Shown: one piece after another, positions 36,601-62,621 of the stretch
Numbering within the stretch: position 1 is the stretch's first letter
Layout of the letters: the number at the start of each line of letters is the position of its first letter
DNA from: Cucumis sativus
Lineage: Eukaryota > Streptophyta > Magnoliopsida > Cucurbitales > Cucurbitaceae
Direction: 5' to 3'
Assembly (NCBI RefSeq): GCF_000004075.3
Contig: NC_026658.2
Location: 13,504,075 to 13,568,074 of the forward strand
DNA: 64,000 bases
Notes under the pieces: generated by a model
Told to the model about the DNA's origin: nothing
The model's database searches: none
What the model saw: only the letters and a program-made list of their open reading frames with translations
Made by a program: the position numbers and the translations under genes

Positions 36601-37330
36601 TAGGGGTGTAAGAATATGGGTTGAACCCAAATAATCCGAACTACCCAATCCATATTATAATGATTGAGTTAGGTTATGTTAGAATATAGGTTGAGATGAG
36701 TTAAAAAATAGGGATAGTTGTAAATTTAGCAATTAAATTCAAAATAATTAAGTGTATAGCAACATTTTTAAAACATTGCAAATATAACAAAATTTGTCAA
36801 ATTTTATCAATGATATAGTTTATCACTGATAGATCATGTTATAAAAATTGGTCTATCACCGATAAATCATAGGAGTCTATCAGTGATAGTTTTGCTATAT
36901 TTGCAATTTGTTTAAAATGTTGCTATATCTTTAATTATTATTCCTCAAATGATCATCCATTACAATTTCCCTAACAAAAATTGATTTTTTCAAGTTGGGT
37001 TGAGACTCGAGTTGAAGGATTGAAAAATTCGGTTCAACCCAACCCTAACCCATAATATTATATATATATTATTTAATAAAAAATAATTAGGTATATAAAC
37101 TTTGAATTTATGGTATGAAATTTTAAATCACGTAGGTTGAAATTTAAACATAACAAATTTGAACTTTTATTAGAAAAACGAGAAAAAATAAAAAATATAC
37201 AACCCTAAATCCAACTTATATTTTACTAATTGGGTTGGGTTAGAAACTAAATTCGGATTGCCAATCCAAATAATTTGAAAATATGGATTGGGTTGAGAAT
37301 GTCTCACAACCCAACCCGATATCACCCCTA
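36601..37330. mobile_element. Non-autonomous hAT-type transposon with 8-bp target duplication
   Basis: The left end is TAGGGGTGTAAGAATATGGG and the right end, read inward, is TAGGGGTGATATCGGGTTGG. Direct 8-bp duplications ATGACAAG flank the element exactly, at 36593-36600 and 37331-37338. An 8-bp duplication with TAGGGGTG termini is the hAT superfamily signature. The interior carries several GGGTTGGGTT-type words in both orientations and no transposase frame, so it would need an enzyme supplied in trans. The intact duplication and matching ends suggest fairly recent insertion. A second element (36741-36940) is nested inside; without it the host element is about 530 bp. Confidence 0.85.
36741..36940. 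mobile_element. Nested ~200-bp inverted-repeat element (MITE)
   Basis: The left arm AATAATTAAGTGTATAGCAA (from 36742) pairs with the reverse complement of the right arm (TAATAATTAAAGATATAGCA, from 36940). Similarity continues about 50 bases in each arm through GCAAATATA-CAAA. The core holds repeated GTCTATCAGTGATAG-like words. Similar AT-rich elements are abundant in cucurbit DNA as I recall. I could not fix the target duplication. Confidence 0.65.
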
Positions 37331-37853
37331 ATGACAAGGAAGTTGATAAAAAAAAAGAGAGAAAAAAAAAGAGAAGAATAAAATAGAAAGAGAAATAGTT
37401 AAAGTGTAATTTCATAAAATGATTATCCGTGGAAAAGACCAAACATCACTAATTTTAATTTCTAACCCTTGAAAACGGACTTTCCCGGTAACCTTGTGGT
37501 TGGTTACTAAAATCCATAACCGGATTTAACTAGCTCGTCCTACCAACGATGCTAATTAGCTCGACAAAAAATCAATCACAACAGAGCTTTTTTTCTCTTT
37601 CTCACCCAATACAAATGAAAATCCAATAAAATTAACTCCGAAAGTTGTGTAATCACGGCTCATTAAAACCGGTCAATAGCTTCGGTTCGCTCAACACACG
37701 CACACACACGAAATTACAACGAATTCCGGCAGCTCTCGATTTGCCGCCTTTTGCTCTTCGCGCCTTCCCTTCCCCCAATTGAATCTATACGCTCTCTACT
37801 TCGCCACGGCCCTCAGTACATTTCTCCCACGCCCTAATCTGAGAAATCATAAG

Positions 37854-38317
37854 GTAACTTCATAATTTGATTCGCTCCACTCTCTCACTTCTCTACCACC
37901 CAATTCTTCTACTCTAATTTATTATGTATATCACCACCAGAAACTTCTCCATTTCACTCTCTTGTCGTATCTCAACTCTTATTGTTGCCTCAAACTAGTA
38001 ATTCGCAGCACGGTTCTTCTGTTTTCAACCTGTTCAAGAGCTCGACGTTTCCTGATGCAAGTGAATTCGTCTGGAAATTCAAGTTGATTTACGACTGAAC
38101 CCTACATTACCGATTTGACTGGTTTGTCTTCTAATTCCATGGTTGCTTTGGCGTTGGTTTTTTCTGCGTGTCAGTACTCCTGCTGCATTGATGTAGCTTG
38201 TTGTTGCTTGGTTTATTCCATTTCGGTGGACACAGTATTAGTTTCAAGCTCGTTCTACAAATGTTTTCTGAGTAATCGATGTAATAGTTACTAATATTTT
38301 CCCCGTTTGTCTAATAG
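37854..38317 (+). other. Predicted 5' UTR intron of SMC3
   Basis: Donor ATAAG|GTAACT at 37854 and acceptor CTAATAG|AAATCG ending at 38317 bracket an AT-rich stretch directly upstream of the SMC3 start codon. The flanking sequence (37700-37853 and 38318-38342) is more GC-balanced and has no ATG in the short second UTR exon. Inferred without transcript data. Confidence 0.45.
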
Positions 38318-38342
38318 AAATCGAGTAGTCGGCCGCTGCAAG

Positions 38343-52587
<14,245 letters not shown>

Positions 52588-54611
52588 GGTTTGTTTTCTG
52601 TATTCAAACTTCCACTTTTTCGTTGACTGACTACTTTACAAATTATGATATTTAGAGAGATGAAATTGATATATTTGTTTTCACAGGTGGTTAAAGATCC
52701 CCGGAGACATTTGGTCTATATTGGATCTTGAAAGTATTGTTGTTAATGTATGAATGGAAATACACGGCACCGCTCCACCCAATGAAATATTAATGGAAAA
52801 AAGGTGTGAAATTTTAGGAATGTAAATAGGTAATGTTGGGGTTTAGATGACATGAGCAAAAGATTTATGCTTATGAACTTCACTCTAATTGTACTTTTAT
52901 GTGTAGTTATGTCTCTTAATTTATACATGTAATTAGAGAAACATGGACTTGGAATGGTTTTGTGGTCTGGTAGTTGATTGATATCTGCTTTTCCAACTTT
53001 TTCATGATGCCATTCTACATTTTCTGCAGAGGTCATTCCAATACAATGTGGATTCTTTCTTCTTTTTCATTTTCTCTTGAATAGGGTTGGAATTCACAGT
53101 CAAATGTATTAATATTCTAAAAGACTTGTGCTACTTTTGTTGAATTGGACTCCACACTCATCAAATACATAATGGATTTTCATTGGTGATTTAAGTTTGA
53201 AATTTCCAAACCAAAAAAAATCGTTGAAAGTTAATATGTTGTCTGTCTTGTATGATAGCGTCGTTGAATGCCTTTTTCTTCTTATATACATTTAAATCAA
53301 GTTAGTTCTATATTATTTATATTTCTTGAACTTTTAATAAAGTCATCAACTTCGGTTTTTGACAAGTTCAATCTTTTTTTAAAAAAAGAAGAATATAATT
53401 GTTGTTGGATATAAATTTAAATTTTATGTTTTAATGAAATCTATTAGATTTTTAAACTTGAAATTGGTTAATTTTTTTATTCTCATACTTTAAAGTCGGC
53501 TCAATTACAACTTTTATATTTTCAATTGATCAATTTTAGTAAAGCTGTAATCACATAGTATTCTTTGGCATGAAATTATCAACATTTTCAATTGATTTCA
53601 GCAAAAAGAAAGAATAACTTGAAATACTACATTTTAAGATTCATAGAAAGTACGAAGGCAAAAAATGAAGAATAATGGAGAGTGAGAATAAGATTGAATA
53701 AAACGATAAAGTAAGTGGATCAAAATGATATTTAAAAAATAGGGGATGAAACTGATACTTTGGTAAAAGAAAAATTGTAATTAAACGTTTTTGTTCCAAT
53801 TTGTATTTCCAAATAAACATGGTGGTCGGTGACCTTATTCCTCTAATACAACATCGTCAAAAGCCGCCTTAAAAAGTTGTAGCATTTATTTAAATTTATC
53901 CGTTGTCTTTCTACATCATTCTTGTCAATCAATTCCCACTTTCCACATTATAGCAATATTCATTGTTTTCGACTACACCTTTCACTCTTCAACTTTCCAA
54001 ACTCTCAAATCTCAAAAAATATGCATGTATTACTTTTCATTAAACTGAGGCCTTTCTTGAGTTCTTGCAAGCCAGTACAGCAATTTTAAAGTTGCACCAA
54101 CAAATTATTAGACAGCTCATTCAAACAAGCGCAAACAGGTTGCACATTCAATGATTCATATCTCATATCTGTTTGAAATGACTTCAAATTTAATTGCGAT
54201 TATTGAAGTGGGGTTCACTGTCAGGCTGTTGTGGACGAGGAAATGCTGACCATATAGAATACGAAAAGAGTAAAATAGCAAACCAAATGCCACAGACTTG
54301 TAAAAACTCCAAAATTTCTGCTTCTATTTCATTATAAGAAGACATGGGATGGGAAAACTTTGTGTGCAGTTTCCCTTTGTTATACAAAAATGTAAGAAGA
54401 AAAAAATGGGTTAGTAGGAAAAAATCACTGAAGAATTCCTACATCATCTTTTTGTATATACAAAAGAAAGAATGAACATATAATGAATCTATCTGCCCCA
54501 TTCACTTATGTTCCTCTGAAAGGGAAAAAAAAAGGTAAGAGGATCATGTCTAGGAATGGTCAGTTCATCTTCTTATGGTTTCTTGTCATCTGGTTTAAGA
54601 AGTTGGTGGTA
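52588..54611. other. Intergenic, convergent 3' ends of SMC3 and IQM
   Basis: The left part is the SMC3 3' UTR; an intron-like break may exist near 52590-52686. The right part is the IQM 3' UTR. The middle (53300-53800) is AT-rich with dispersed-repeat-like 'AACTTTTAATAAAGTC' wording. I see no gene. Confidence 0.5.
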
Positions 54612-54629
54612 TTAAGAAGTTGGTGGTAT
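54596..54629. repeat. 17-bp perfect tandem duplication at IQM stop codon
   Basis: TAAGAAGTTGGTGGTAT occurs twice back to back (54596-54612 and 54613-54629). On the coding strand the stop codon spans the junction of the two copies. Confidence 0.9.
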
Positions 54630-57161
54630 TACTGTCCTCGGGCTCATCTCAATGGCGACATAAGGATAGCAGTGGTGTCTAGAATGTGCAGTGCATTTTG
54701 GTGATAAACTCACTTGCTCAAGCGCACGTAGTTGAAGTTCTGATGGATAATCTCGTACGCAGCCTATGCGAGGACCAGCTCCAGTTGTCCATCTGCAAGA
54801 CAACTGCTTCCCTAGTTGGTATGATTTGGCTTCACTGTGTGAATTTAACCTTCTAAGGACTGACTCCTCGGGAATGATCTTCACTTCAGTATTCCCTTGA
54901 TCTTCATCAGAGAGGTTTGGCTTTGGAGAGAAATAATTATCTGTATATTTGTAACTATCAACAACAGGGGATTCCAATAGGAAACCTTTATTACCATTAG
55001 CTCCCACATCTTCTTGTTCTTTCTCAAACATCGTAATCACTTCAGCCCTGTTCGGTATCTCAAGACTGGTCAATTTTTTCCCAATGTTGCGACGCTTTAA
55101 ATCAGATAGTTCAATGGAAGACTGTACAAATGAATCAGATTTTCCTTCATTCGACTCTTCGATGTTGTTCTCTTCACTCTCAAAGCCGTTCAGCTTTTCT
55201 ATGAAGTCCTCCTCTGATGAGTTGTTCCTAACGTGGCGGCTACTCTTTTGATTGTCCAGATAATCATCTCCCTCATCAGTAGGACTTGTCTGAATGGGAT
55301 AAAAAATATATTTCAGGCGACATCTAAAATAATTGAAGTTCTAAAAATGAAATCAGAGAAGAAAACGTAAAAGCCTAGTACATTTTTCAGGCAATATTAC
55401 CTTCACATCAGTAAGATCCACATTGTTCTCTTTAAGGAATGACATGAGGTCTTTAAAATTTTCTTCAGTGGGTCGATAATGTCCGCTATGAGGCCAAACA
55501 GCCTGTCAAAGAAGCGTGATGATAAGTAATAGGTAATAGATAATTGGATCAGTAGTTGGAGGGTGAAAACAATTCAGGATTTTATGTTTGTAGAGTTGTT
55601 ACCTTCAGAACACCATTTTCCACAACCAATCTCCCAGCAGCAGTTGTAGCTCCTCCAGCCAAGAAGCTTGAATGCTGGAATGTACCTTTCTTCTTCTTTC
55701 CAACATACATGGTCTTTGAAGTGCTTAGGACAAAAATCCATTTTGTATTTTTAGCTTCGTCAGTTGTGTGGACGAGTTTCCCTGATTGTTTGTATACGAG
55801 TTTCCCATCTTCCATAATTACTTCATATGCAAGCCTTTCCATCTAAAATAAAACAGAAACAAATTAAGTTCAGTGCTAGAGTTTTAAAAAATGGAAGTGA
55901 AGGACGATTGGACCAAGTGTAGTATTTACTTACAGGACCCAAATACTTGATGCATTGTTGTTGGAGTTTCCAACGCGGGCATTTTTCAACCAGATTTACT
56001 TCCTTCCCTTCTCCTATATCTAACCTGAACTCAGAAACAGAGATTTATTTGAGTCCAAGGTCTAAACATAATGTTTCAAAATTCTTTGAAGGAACACAGT
56101 AGTAAAAAACATATTGTGTAGCAAGAAGGAAATTTTACCAGTAGAAGAAGGGTTCTTTACTCTGGCTGTGAAGCCATTTCATGTAATAAAAATGTAAGTT
56201 GTGGCCATAGCGATGTCGTGGATCAATCTGTATGCATAAACAATAAATCATTACATCAGTACAAATTGAAGTCAATATATTAGAATTACTTGACTGAAAG
56301 CACCTTTACTTACCGCCTCAAGCCAATGCTGCAAAGAAAGCTTTCGAGCTTTAGCATTCTTGGATAAGCCTTTTCCAACCTATAATAACAAAAGTCTGGT
56401 TAGATATTTGAAACAAATATATGGTCAAATATTGATCACAGGTTTTATTTAGGAATTTCTCTGAATTCACCTTAGCTGCTCTAGTTCTTGCTCTTGACCA
56501 GCGTGAAATGGCAGACTCGCGCTTTTCCATGTCAAAGAATGATATAGAACTTCGCTTGAGTTCCGCAAAGTCTAAGAGTTTCCACCTACAGATATTGCCA
56601 GATTAACAAACAATGGTATAAGACAAAGATAGCGTACACAAAAAATGCAGCATGACTACTATTTCCTAGAAAAAGAGAAGGGTCGAAAAATTACCAGCTC
56701 TGTTCAACAAGAACAGCACAATCTGCCAGCTTTCTTCTGGTGCGGAAGCTTTTATACACCTTCTGCAATTTTAGCGCAGCAGCATGTTTGGGATTGTTTG
56801 GATCCAAAGCTGGTAACATTTGGAATCTTTCCATATCATTGTCTGAACTTTGAGATTGATTATCAAACTCTACACTCTTTGGGCTGATCAATGCAACATC
56901 TGTATCATTTCCTGTTTCTAATGAAGAAGTCTCCGTTGAGGACAGATTCTCCAAACCTCTCCCTTTGAAGCTAACAGATCCTTCCAAAGATACATTTCGA
57001 GAACTTACTGATTTCAACACTTTTGATTCTGAATCTCTGCTGACAGACCGCAGTAGAGTTTTCTCTTCATCTCCAAAACTTGTGGGTTTTATCAGAATAG
57101 ATTCTAAATTATTCCCCAAATCAATATACTCTGCAAATGGACAGGAACTAGATATACCCAT
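54612..57161 (-). CDS. IQ-motif calmodulin-binding protein of the IQM family
   Basis: Plant IQM proteins carry one IQ motif and bind calmodulin; Arabidopsis members act in stomatal movement, stress and development. Eight exons join in phase to 615 residues: 56695-57161, 56471-56585, 56314-56379, 56139-56227, 55934-56024, 55603-55842, 55401-55502 and 54612-55289. The start is [20 protein letters not shown], the form typical of the IQM1/IQM2/IQM4 group. The IQ motif ([19 protein letters not shown]) lies at ~131-150. A conserved core follows ([49 protein letters not shown], then [18 protein letters not shown]). The C-terminal third is acidic and variable, ending in a conserved patch ([20 protein letters not shown] and [18 protein letters not shown]). 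The stop codon lies inside a 17-bp tandem duplication. The exact IQM number is not assigned. Confidence 0.92.
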
Positions 57162-57187
57162 ATGGCATAATAAGATCCTTTAATAAC

Positions 57188-57736
57188 CTGTAAGAACAAG
57201 ATGCTATATCAGAAAGGATGTCTATCTATAGTCTATAGGCTATAACAAGGTACAGCACTATCAAATTGAAAAATGTTCTCTGCGGGTAACTATTAACTAT
57301 TAACACCTAATGAAAGCGACAAATTATCCAGTTCAAAGAAAGTGGCTCCAAATCCAATTGATCACAAAAAGCAAAGCAAAAGAGATCCGGATATAATAAA
57401 ATTCAATGCCTATTCCACTATCACCATAGATCTGCCTAACCAAACAATACCATTATTCTATCTCTCTCTGTCTCTATTTTCCTCTTTTTTTAAACTCCCT
57501 TGCAGCCGCAGCCGCCGCCGGTCCATTGAAACCATAAAAACAGCAGCCCCAAATCCCATTTCATTGAAACTCAATCATAAATTCAAAAACACAGAGCATA
57601 CTACCATTTTAACTATCAACACATAGAAACAAACAGAGTAGTTCCATTCCACGAACGCATACCAACACACAACAACATAAACAAACCCACAACAAAAAAC
57701 AACTTCAAACAGTAATCAGTAATGTTGAGTACTGAC
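57188..57736 (-). other. Predicted 5' UTR intron of IQM gene
   Basis: On the minus strand, AAG|GTCAGTACT at 57736 and CTTACAG|GTTATT at 57188 make a good GT-AG pair just upstream of the start codon at 57161. The upstream UTR exon would cover about 57737-57920, downstream of a TATA box. Confidence 0.6.
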
Positions 57737-57950
57737 CTTGAAAACGAAAGCGAAGAGCTTGACGATGAACGGAAATGGGTACCGGCGGCTAACGGCGTCG
57801 GAATTGTTGGGTTTGCTGTTTTTGCTTGTGGGGTCCGATTAAAAAAGTAAAAAGAGAGAAAAAAGTGAAAGTGCAATGGAACTTTGAATCGAAAATGAGA
57901 GAGAAGAAGACGATGATTCTAAAATGGCAATAATTCTAAGCTTTTGGGGG

Positions 57951-57958
57951 TTTATATA
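57951..57958 (-). promoter_or_regulatory. Probable TATA box of IQM gene
   Basis: On the minus strand CCTATATAAACCCCC is a strong TATA box about 30-40 bases upstream of the inferred 5' UTR exon. Confidence 0.6.
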
Positions 57959-57978
57959 GGACTGCCCACACCACTCCC

Positions 57979-57998
57979 AATATATATATATATATACA
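57979..57998. repeat. (TA)n microsatellite
   Basis: Short TA run followed by a CA run, just upstream of the IQM TATA box. Confidence 0.8.
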
Positions 57999-58544
57999 CA
58001 CACACATTGCATTCATTTTCTTTTCAATTCCATTCCAACAATGTGTACTTTGACTTCCTATTTTTATTATCATTCTTGTTTTCAACTTTACATTTACACA
58101 TTTATTAATTTCAGTTACCTTTTTCATTTGGTCTCTTTCAAACTTAGTTTAGTTGTGGGTTCTAACAAACACAATCTCTATAGTATCATACTCTAATCAA
58201 GATTCAATGTTGTTCATTACGTTTATTTGGTTTCCATTTTTGTTTTATTTGTAGGTTAAACAATCAATTTCCGTATAAATAGTATTTAATTTTTTCTCAT
58301 TTTGGTTTTTGAAGTTCATATACTATAACTCGTAAGTTTTTAAATTTTCTATTTTGTGTTTAGAAAGTTTATTCGACTTAAAAAGCGTATATTTTTAACA
58401 TTTTTCATTTTATACCGATAAATTAGTTGAATTTTTCTTTTTTTAAAAAAAAAAGAAACGTGTATGTTATATTAGTACAACTTTATTAAGTATTTCAATA
58501 ATTATTCCATCTGACATCTTTCAAAATTCAAATACCATTTTAAC

Positions 58545-58625
58545 GTACCTAAACTTCAAAGTTTAGAGACTAAATTTTATATCAATTTTAGTTTTTCTTT
58601 ACATGTTTGGTCTCTAAACTTTCCG
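58545..58625. repeat. Small inverted repeat
   Basis: AAAGTTTAGAGACTAAATTT (near 58558) and GGTCTCTAAACTTTCCG (near 58610) form inverted arms. This resembles the common plant 'GTTTAGGGACTAAA' foldback repeats. Confidence 0.5.
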
Positions 58626-59581
58626 ATTTAATTTTAAAATAAAATAAATAGATTTTGAAAATTTTGAACTCGTACGTAAGATATTCTTAATCTAATAAAA
58701 TTTTGAAAAACCGTAAAAAATAGTAAAATTGACAAAATATTTACAACATATAACAAAATTGTACGTTAAATTTTTATACAAATGAAGATATCATATGAAT
58801 AAACATGACGTAATCTATATCATGTGAATTAGATATATAATAATATTAAAAATTGAAACAGTTATTAAGTTTGTAAAGACCTAATGAAGTAATAGTGATG
58901 AACCCAAAAAAAAAAGTGTTTGTGTGGAGACATCAAAAAGAGGGAAGAAGCTTAGAGGTGAAGTTTAGACAGATGAATTTCATATTAAAATCAAAATTGA
59001 AAGAAAGTTCTGACAATTTCAAACTTCTTTGGAAAGTGCTTTTCATTTCTACAATATTAATTTTCTCCATTGGGTCCCTCCAAACCAAACCAAAAAAGAA
59101 AAGAAAAGAAAAGAAAAGAAAATGGGATTATTGGGTAAATCACAATCGCCATTGCTTATGTCACTAAGTGTGATTATTTAAAATTCCTTTGTAATTGGTA
59201 AGCAATAAAAGTCCAACTAAATAAAATACCAAACATAGATTGGCTTTAATTAGCTTCATTCCCAAGTTTTACTTTTTCTTTTTTTTCCAAACCCAAAACA
59301 TTTCCTTCAAATTTCCATTCATATACATATATATATATATATAATTCAAAATCTTTGGTGTATATATTAAAAGTCAAAATGGAGTCTGGATTATATATTT
59401 GCAGAGCTGGAGGGTTTGGATGGATATGAATGCTTTTCTTTTCTTTTTCTCTTTAATTGATTTTTGGGTTTCTTTTGTTTGAATGTGAAAAAGTGTTTAG
59501 AAGTTTCCTTTCTATTTCTCTCCTACCAACAACAAAGATTCAAATCTTTTTTTAAAAAAGTTAAAATTTGAAATTATTGTA

Positions 59582-59597
59582 TGTGTGTGTGTGTGTA
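59582..59597. repeat. (TG)n microsatellite
   Basis: Eight TG units in non-coding DNA. Confidence 0.85.
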
Positions 59598-62597
59598 TAG
59601 TCCAATTGTTTTGGTGTCATTAAAGGAATTAGGACATGTGGCTTTGATACTGAGTTTCCTTAAAATTAAGTATATGATTTTCAAACTTTTTAAATTATAG
59701 AAATGTCGTCTCAAATTATAATTAAAATTAATCCACACCCATTTGAACAGTTGGTTTTCCTTTTTCCATTTTGAGTTTAATGATAATTAAGCAAGTAAAT
59801 AATGCTTTTAAGACTTTCAAACTTTATACCACGTTAGGAGTACGTTTATGGAGATAGGTTGAGAGATCACCGAAACCCTAAACTCTAACCCTAATGTCAT
59901 CGGAACGTGAGGAAGCTAGTGTAAAGTCGGGTAGATATATCATGCATCGACTACATTTCTAGTTGTGGTATTGTAACAACTCGTCGATTTCATGAATTAT
60001 CCAACAAAACATTGTTGGAATGTCTTGAATTGTTCGTTATATGATTCTACCAAGAACTTAATATGGAGGTTGGGTTGATAGGGTTTTAGGAAACGATGTG
60101 TCCTATTGAAGGTTTTGGGACAACATGCCCCGAAAAGTTCTCTAGCTTTCATAATTGAGCATATGTAGTTATTAACGATTTTGACTCTAGGGTAATTTAG
60201 AGATAAAGTGTGCAATATATAAACTTTTTAATCTAGTGGTGTTGTATTGTATTATAAAACATTCGTCCTCTATAATGATATTTGTTTTTTCTTCGTTCGT
60301 AGACGCGTAGACAACTACTTCTAATCCCGAATGAATTTGTTAATCAACCACGTATATATGTGCATCGATCTTTATATATTTGTTTTTTGTTAGATAAACA
60401 TTCTTCACACGCACATTCTCCGCTTTCATCCCTTAAAGTTTAGATAGGTGAATTTTGGGTATTACTTCATTATTCATAATGAAAAGATATCTAAATCTCT
60501 ACGTGGCTTGTCAAAGATTTTTGTATCCATTCAATTGAGATTTGCTTAGATTTGGTTGCTCAAATAAATTGAATTTAATAGGTCTGTTTCATCTTACAAA
60601 TTTTCTTAAATTTCTCTCTACTTTATATACATAAAAGAGACGAAAAAATATATATATATAACACAACACAAAAGTCTCATAAAAGTCCAAAAAAGTGTAA
60701 CAAAAACTTAGGAAATTAAAAAAAGTTTGATTTATATAATATAAAATCACAACAAAATAATAAAGAAAAGAAAAATTGGTGCTGTCATGCATGCATTTTA
60801 ATATATATTTACTTCTCTATTATCTGTCATCATATCTTCCTCTATGTATTATGTCTTTCGCATTCTGCTTATATATAATTTCTACATTACACGTCGCATC
60901 AACCTACACGTGGCTTCATCTTATCCATTTGATAATACTCATACAAACAAATTTAATAAATACTTTGGGTTACATTTCAAGAATTAAATGTCCCACATCC
61001 ATCACCATTTAATACTCTTCTATTATTCTTCTATCTCTTTTACTAAATTATATATAACCCCAATTAAATCAATTTCCAAATCATTTAATCTTAAACTTCA
61101 TGCAATTACACCCCACCTAACATAATTTTAAAAGAAAACCACTTTTCCTATAACATAAGCCAATCTCTACAAATCAACATGCGACCGAGGTAAATCAACC
61201 GTGTTTTGATATTATTTTAATTGGCTAGTTTTTGTATACCATCTAATCGGTTGTGTATATATATATTGATATATAGTTGGTATCATTCAAAATGTCAACT
61301 TTTGTTCGAATTTTAAATGTGATTATGTTTTACTTAACTTACTTAATGCTCTACTTAAATAATAATTAAGCCTAGCTACTTAATTAGGTGTGACATATTG
61401 GAACAACCCTTGTGATATGGATATATATATATTAATTGTTTAAATAAAGTGTGTTGAAAAAGAGTCTTTTTTTTTTTTTAATATATTTTTCTTTTTCTCA
61501 GTAGTGTGTAATTATTTGAATCTCCCACAATATAATTAAAATTTATGCATGCCACTTGAAGATCTCTAAATTAAAATTAATGAACTGTAAAAGTAATATT
61601 ATATATTAATAATAATGTAATTAATTAAACTATGGTTAGATCTCACTTATTTTATTTTATTTTATTTTTTTCTTTTGACAACTGTATGTCATTTCTCTAC
61701 CATTATTCCATAAGAAATTAAATTAAAAAAAACAAAGTCAAACTCTTTTAATTTGCAAATATTTAAAATTATTGGGCAGTCCCAAACCAGTTTTGTTTAT
61801 TATTATCATATCATTGTACACATTATTGCCACTCATTATTCTCTGATCTTCATTTTATTTTACTTCATCGAACTTTGTACTCATTTTTATATACTCTCTA
61901 ATATCTCACTTCACACACTTCCATAAATCTTTTCCTTGTTGTATACATTTTTAACGTTGCTATTTTAAAATAAAATATATTATGAGAAAACCATCTTTTT
62001 AATCCCTAAAATTAGAATATGTGTTTGGGTTCTTAGTTTTAAAAATAAAAATTTTAGTTCTTTATTTAACTTTTCAAATAGGGTTTGCAAATATATTAGA
62101 AGAATATTAAAGAATTTTTCATATTAACTTAAGATTTGAACACATAAATAAAAATTAAATGAATAGATGAGGGTAAGTTCAATATATTTATTTCATTCAA
62201 CACTTACTATATAAAAAAAATTAAACTAACCTATGAAAGTAAATTCAATGTCATATTATTCTACAAAAGATGTATCTAGGGTTTGAAAAAAAAAAAGATG
62301 AGATGAGATCTTCAACTATTCTTTAAAACTAAAACTATGGTACTTTTTAAATAAGTTGTGAGGTATTTTTTTACTTATAATATTAAAAAAAAATCTACAA
62401 ATTCATATTCTACTGCAAAAAATCTAGAAATTTGGATATGTACTAATTGATTTTATTTTATAAAATAAGGAGGATTAGAAGTAATTATTAACATTATTTA
62501 AGTTATAAGAAGAGAGATGTGTAATTAAGAGGATAATTAATTTTATAATAAGTAGTATAAATGGATATTAGGAATTGTGTAAGTGTAATTAAGTTGT

Positions 62598-62621
62598 AGA
62601 GAGAGAGAGAGAGAGAGAGAA
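62598..62621. repeat. (GA)n microsatellite
   Basis: About twelve GA units. GAGA runs are common in plant promoters and 5' leaders, but no gene is visible beside it. Confidence 0.9.

Larger units (their letters stand above)
34971..38342. other. Repeat-rich spacer between CRR42 and SMC3
   Basis: Divergent promoter region of CRR42 (minus) and SMC3 (plus), about 3.4 kb. It contains a tandem repeat (35874-36035), a tRNA-like SINE scrap (36098-36160), an ATTCTC hexamer run (about 36361-36382) and a complete hAT-type element with a nested element (36601-37330). The SMC3 5' UTR, with an intron, occupies roughly 37700-38342. Confidence 0.6.
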
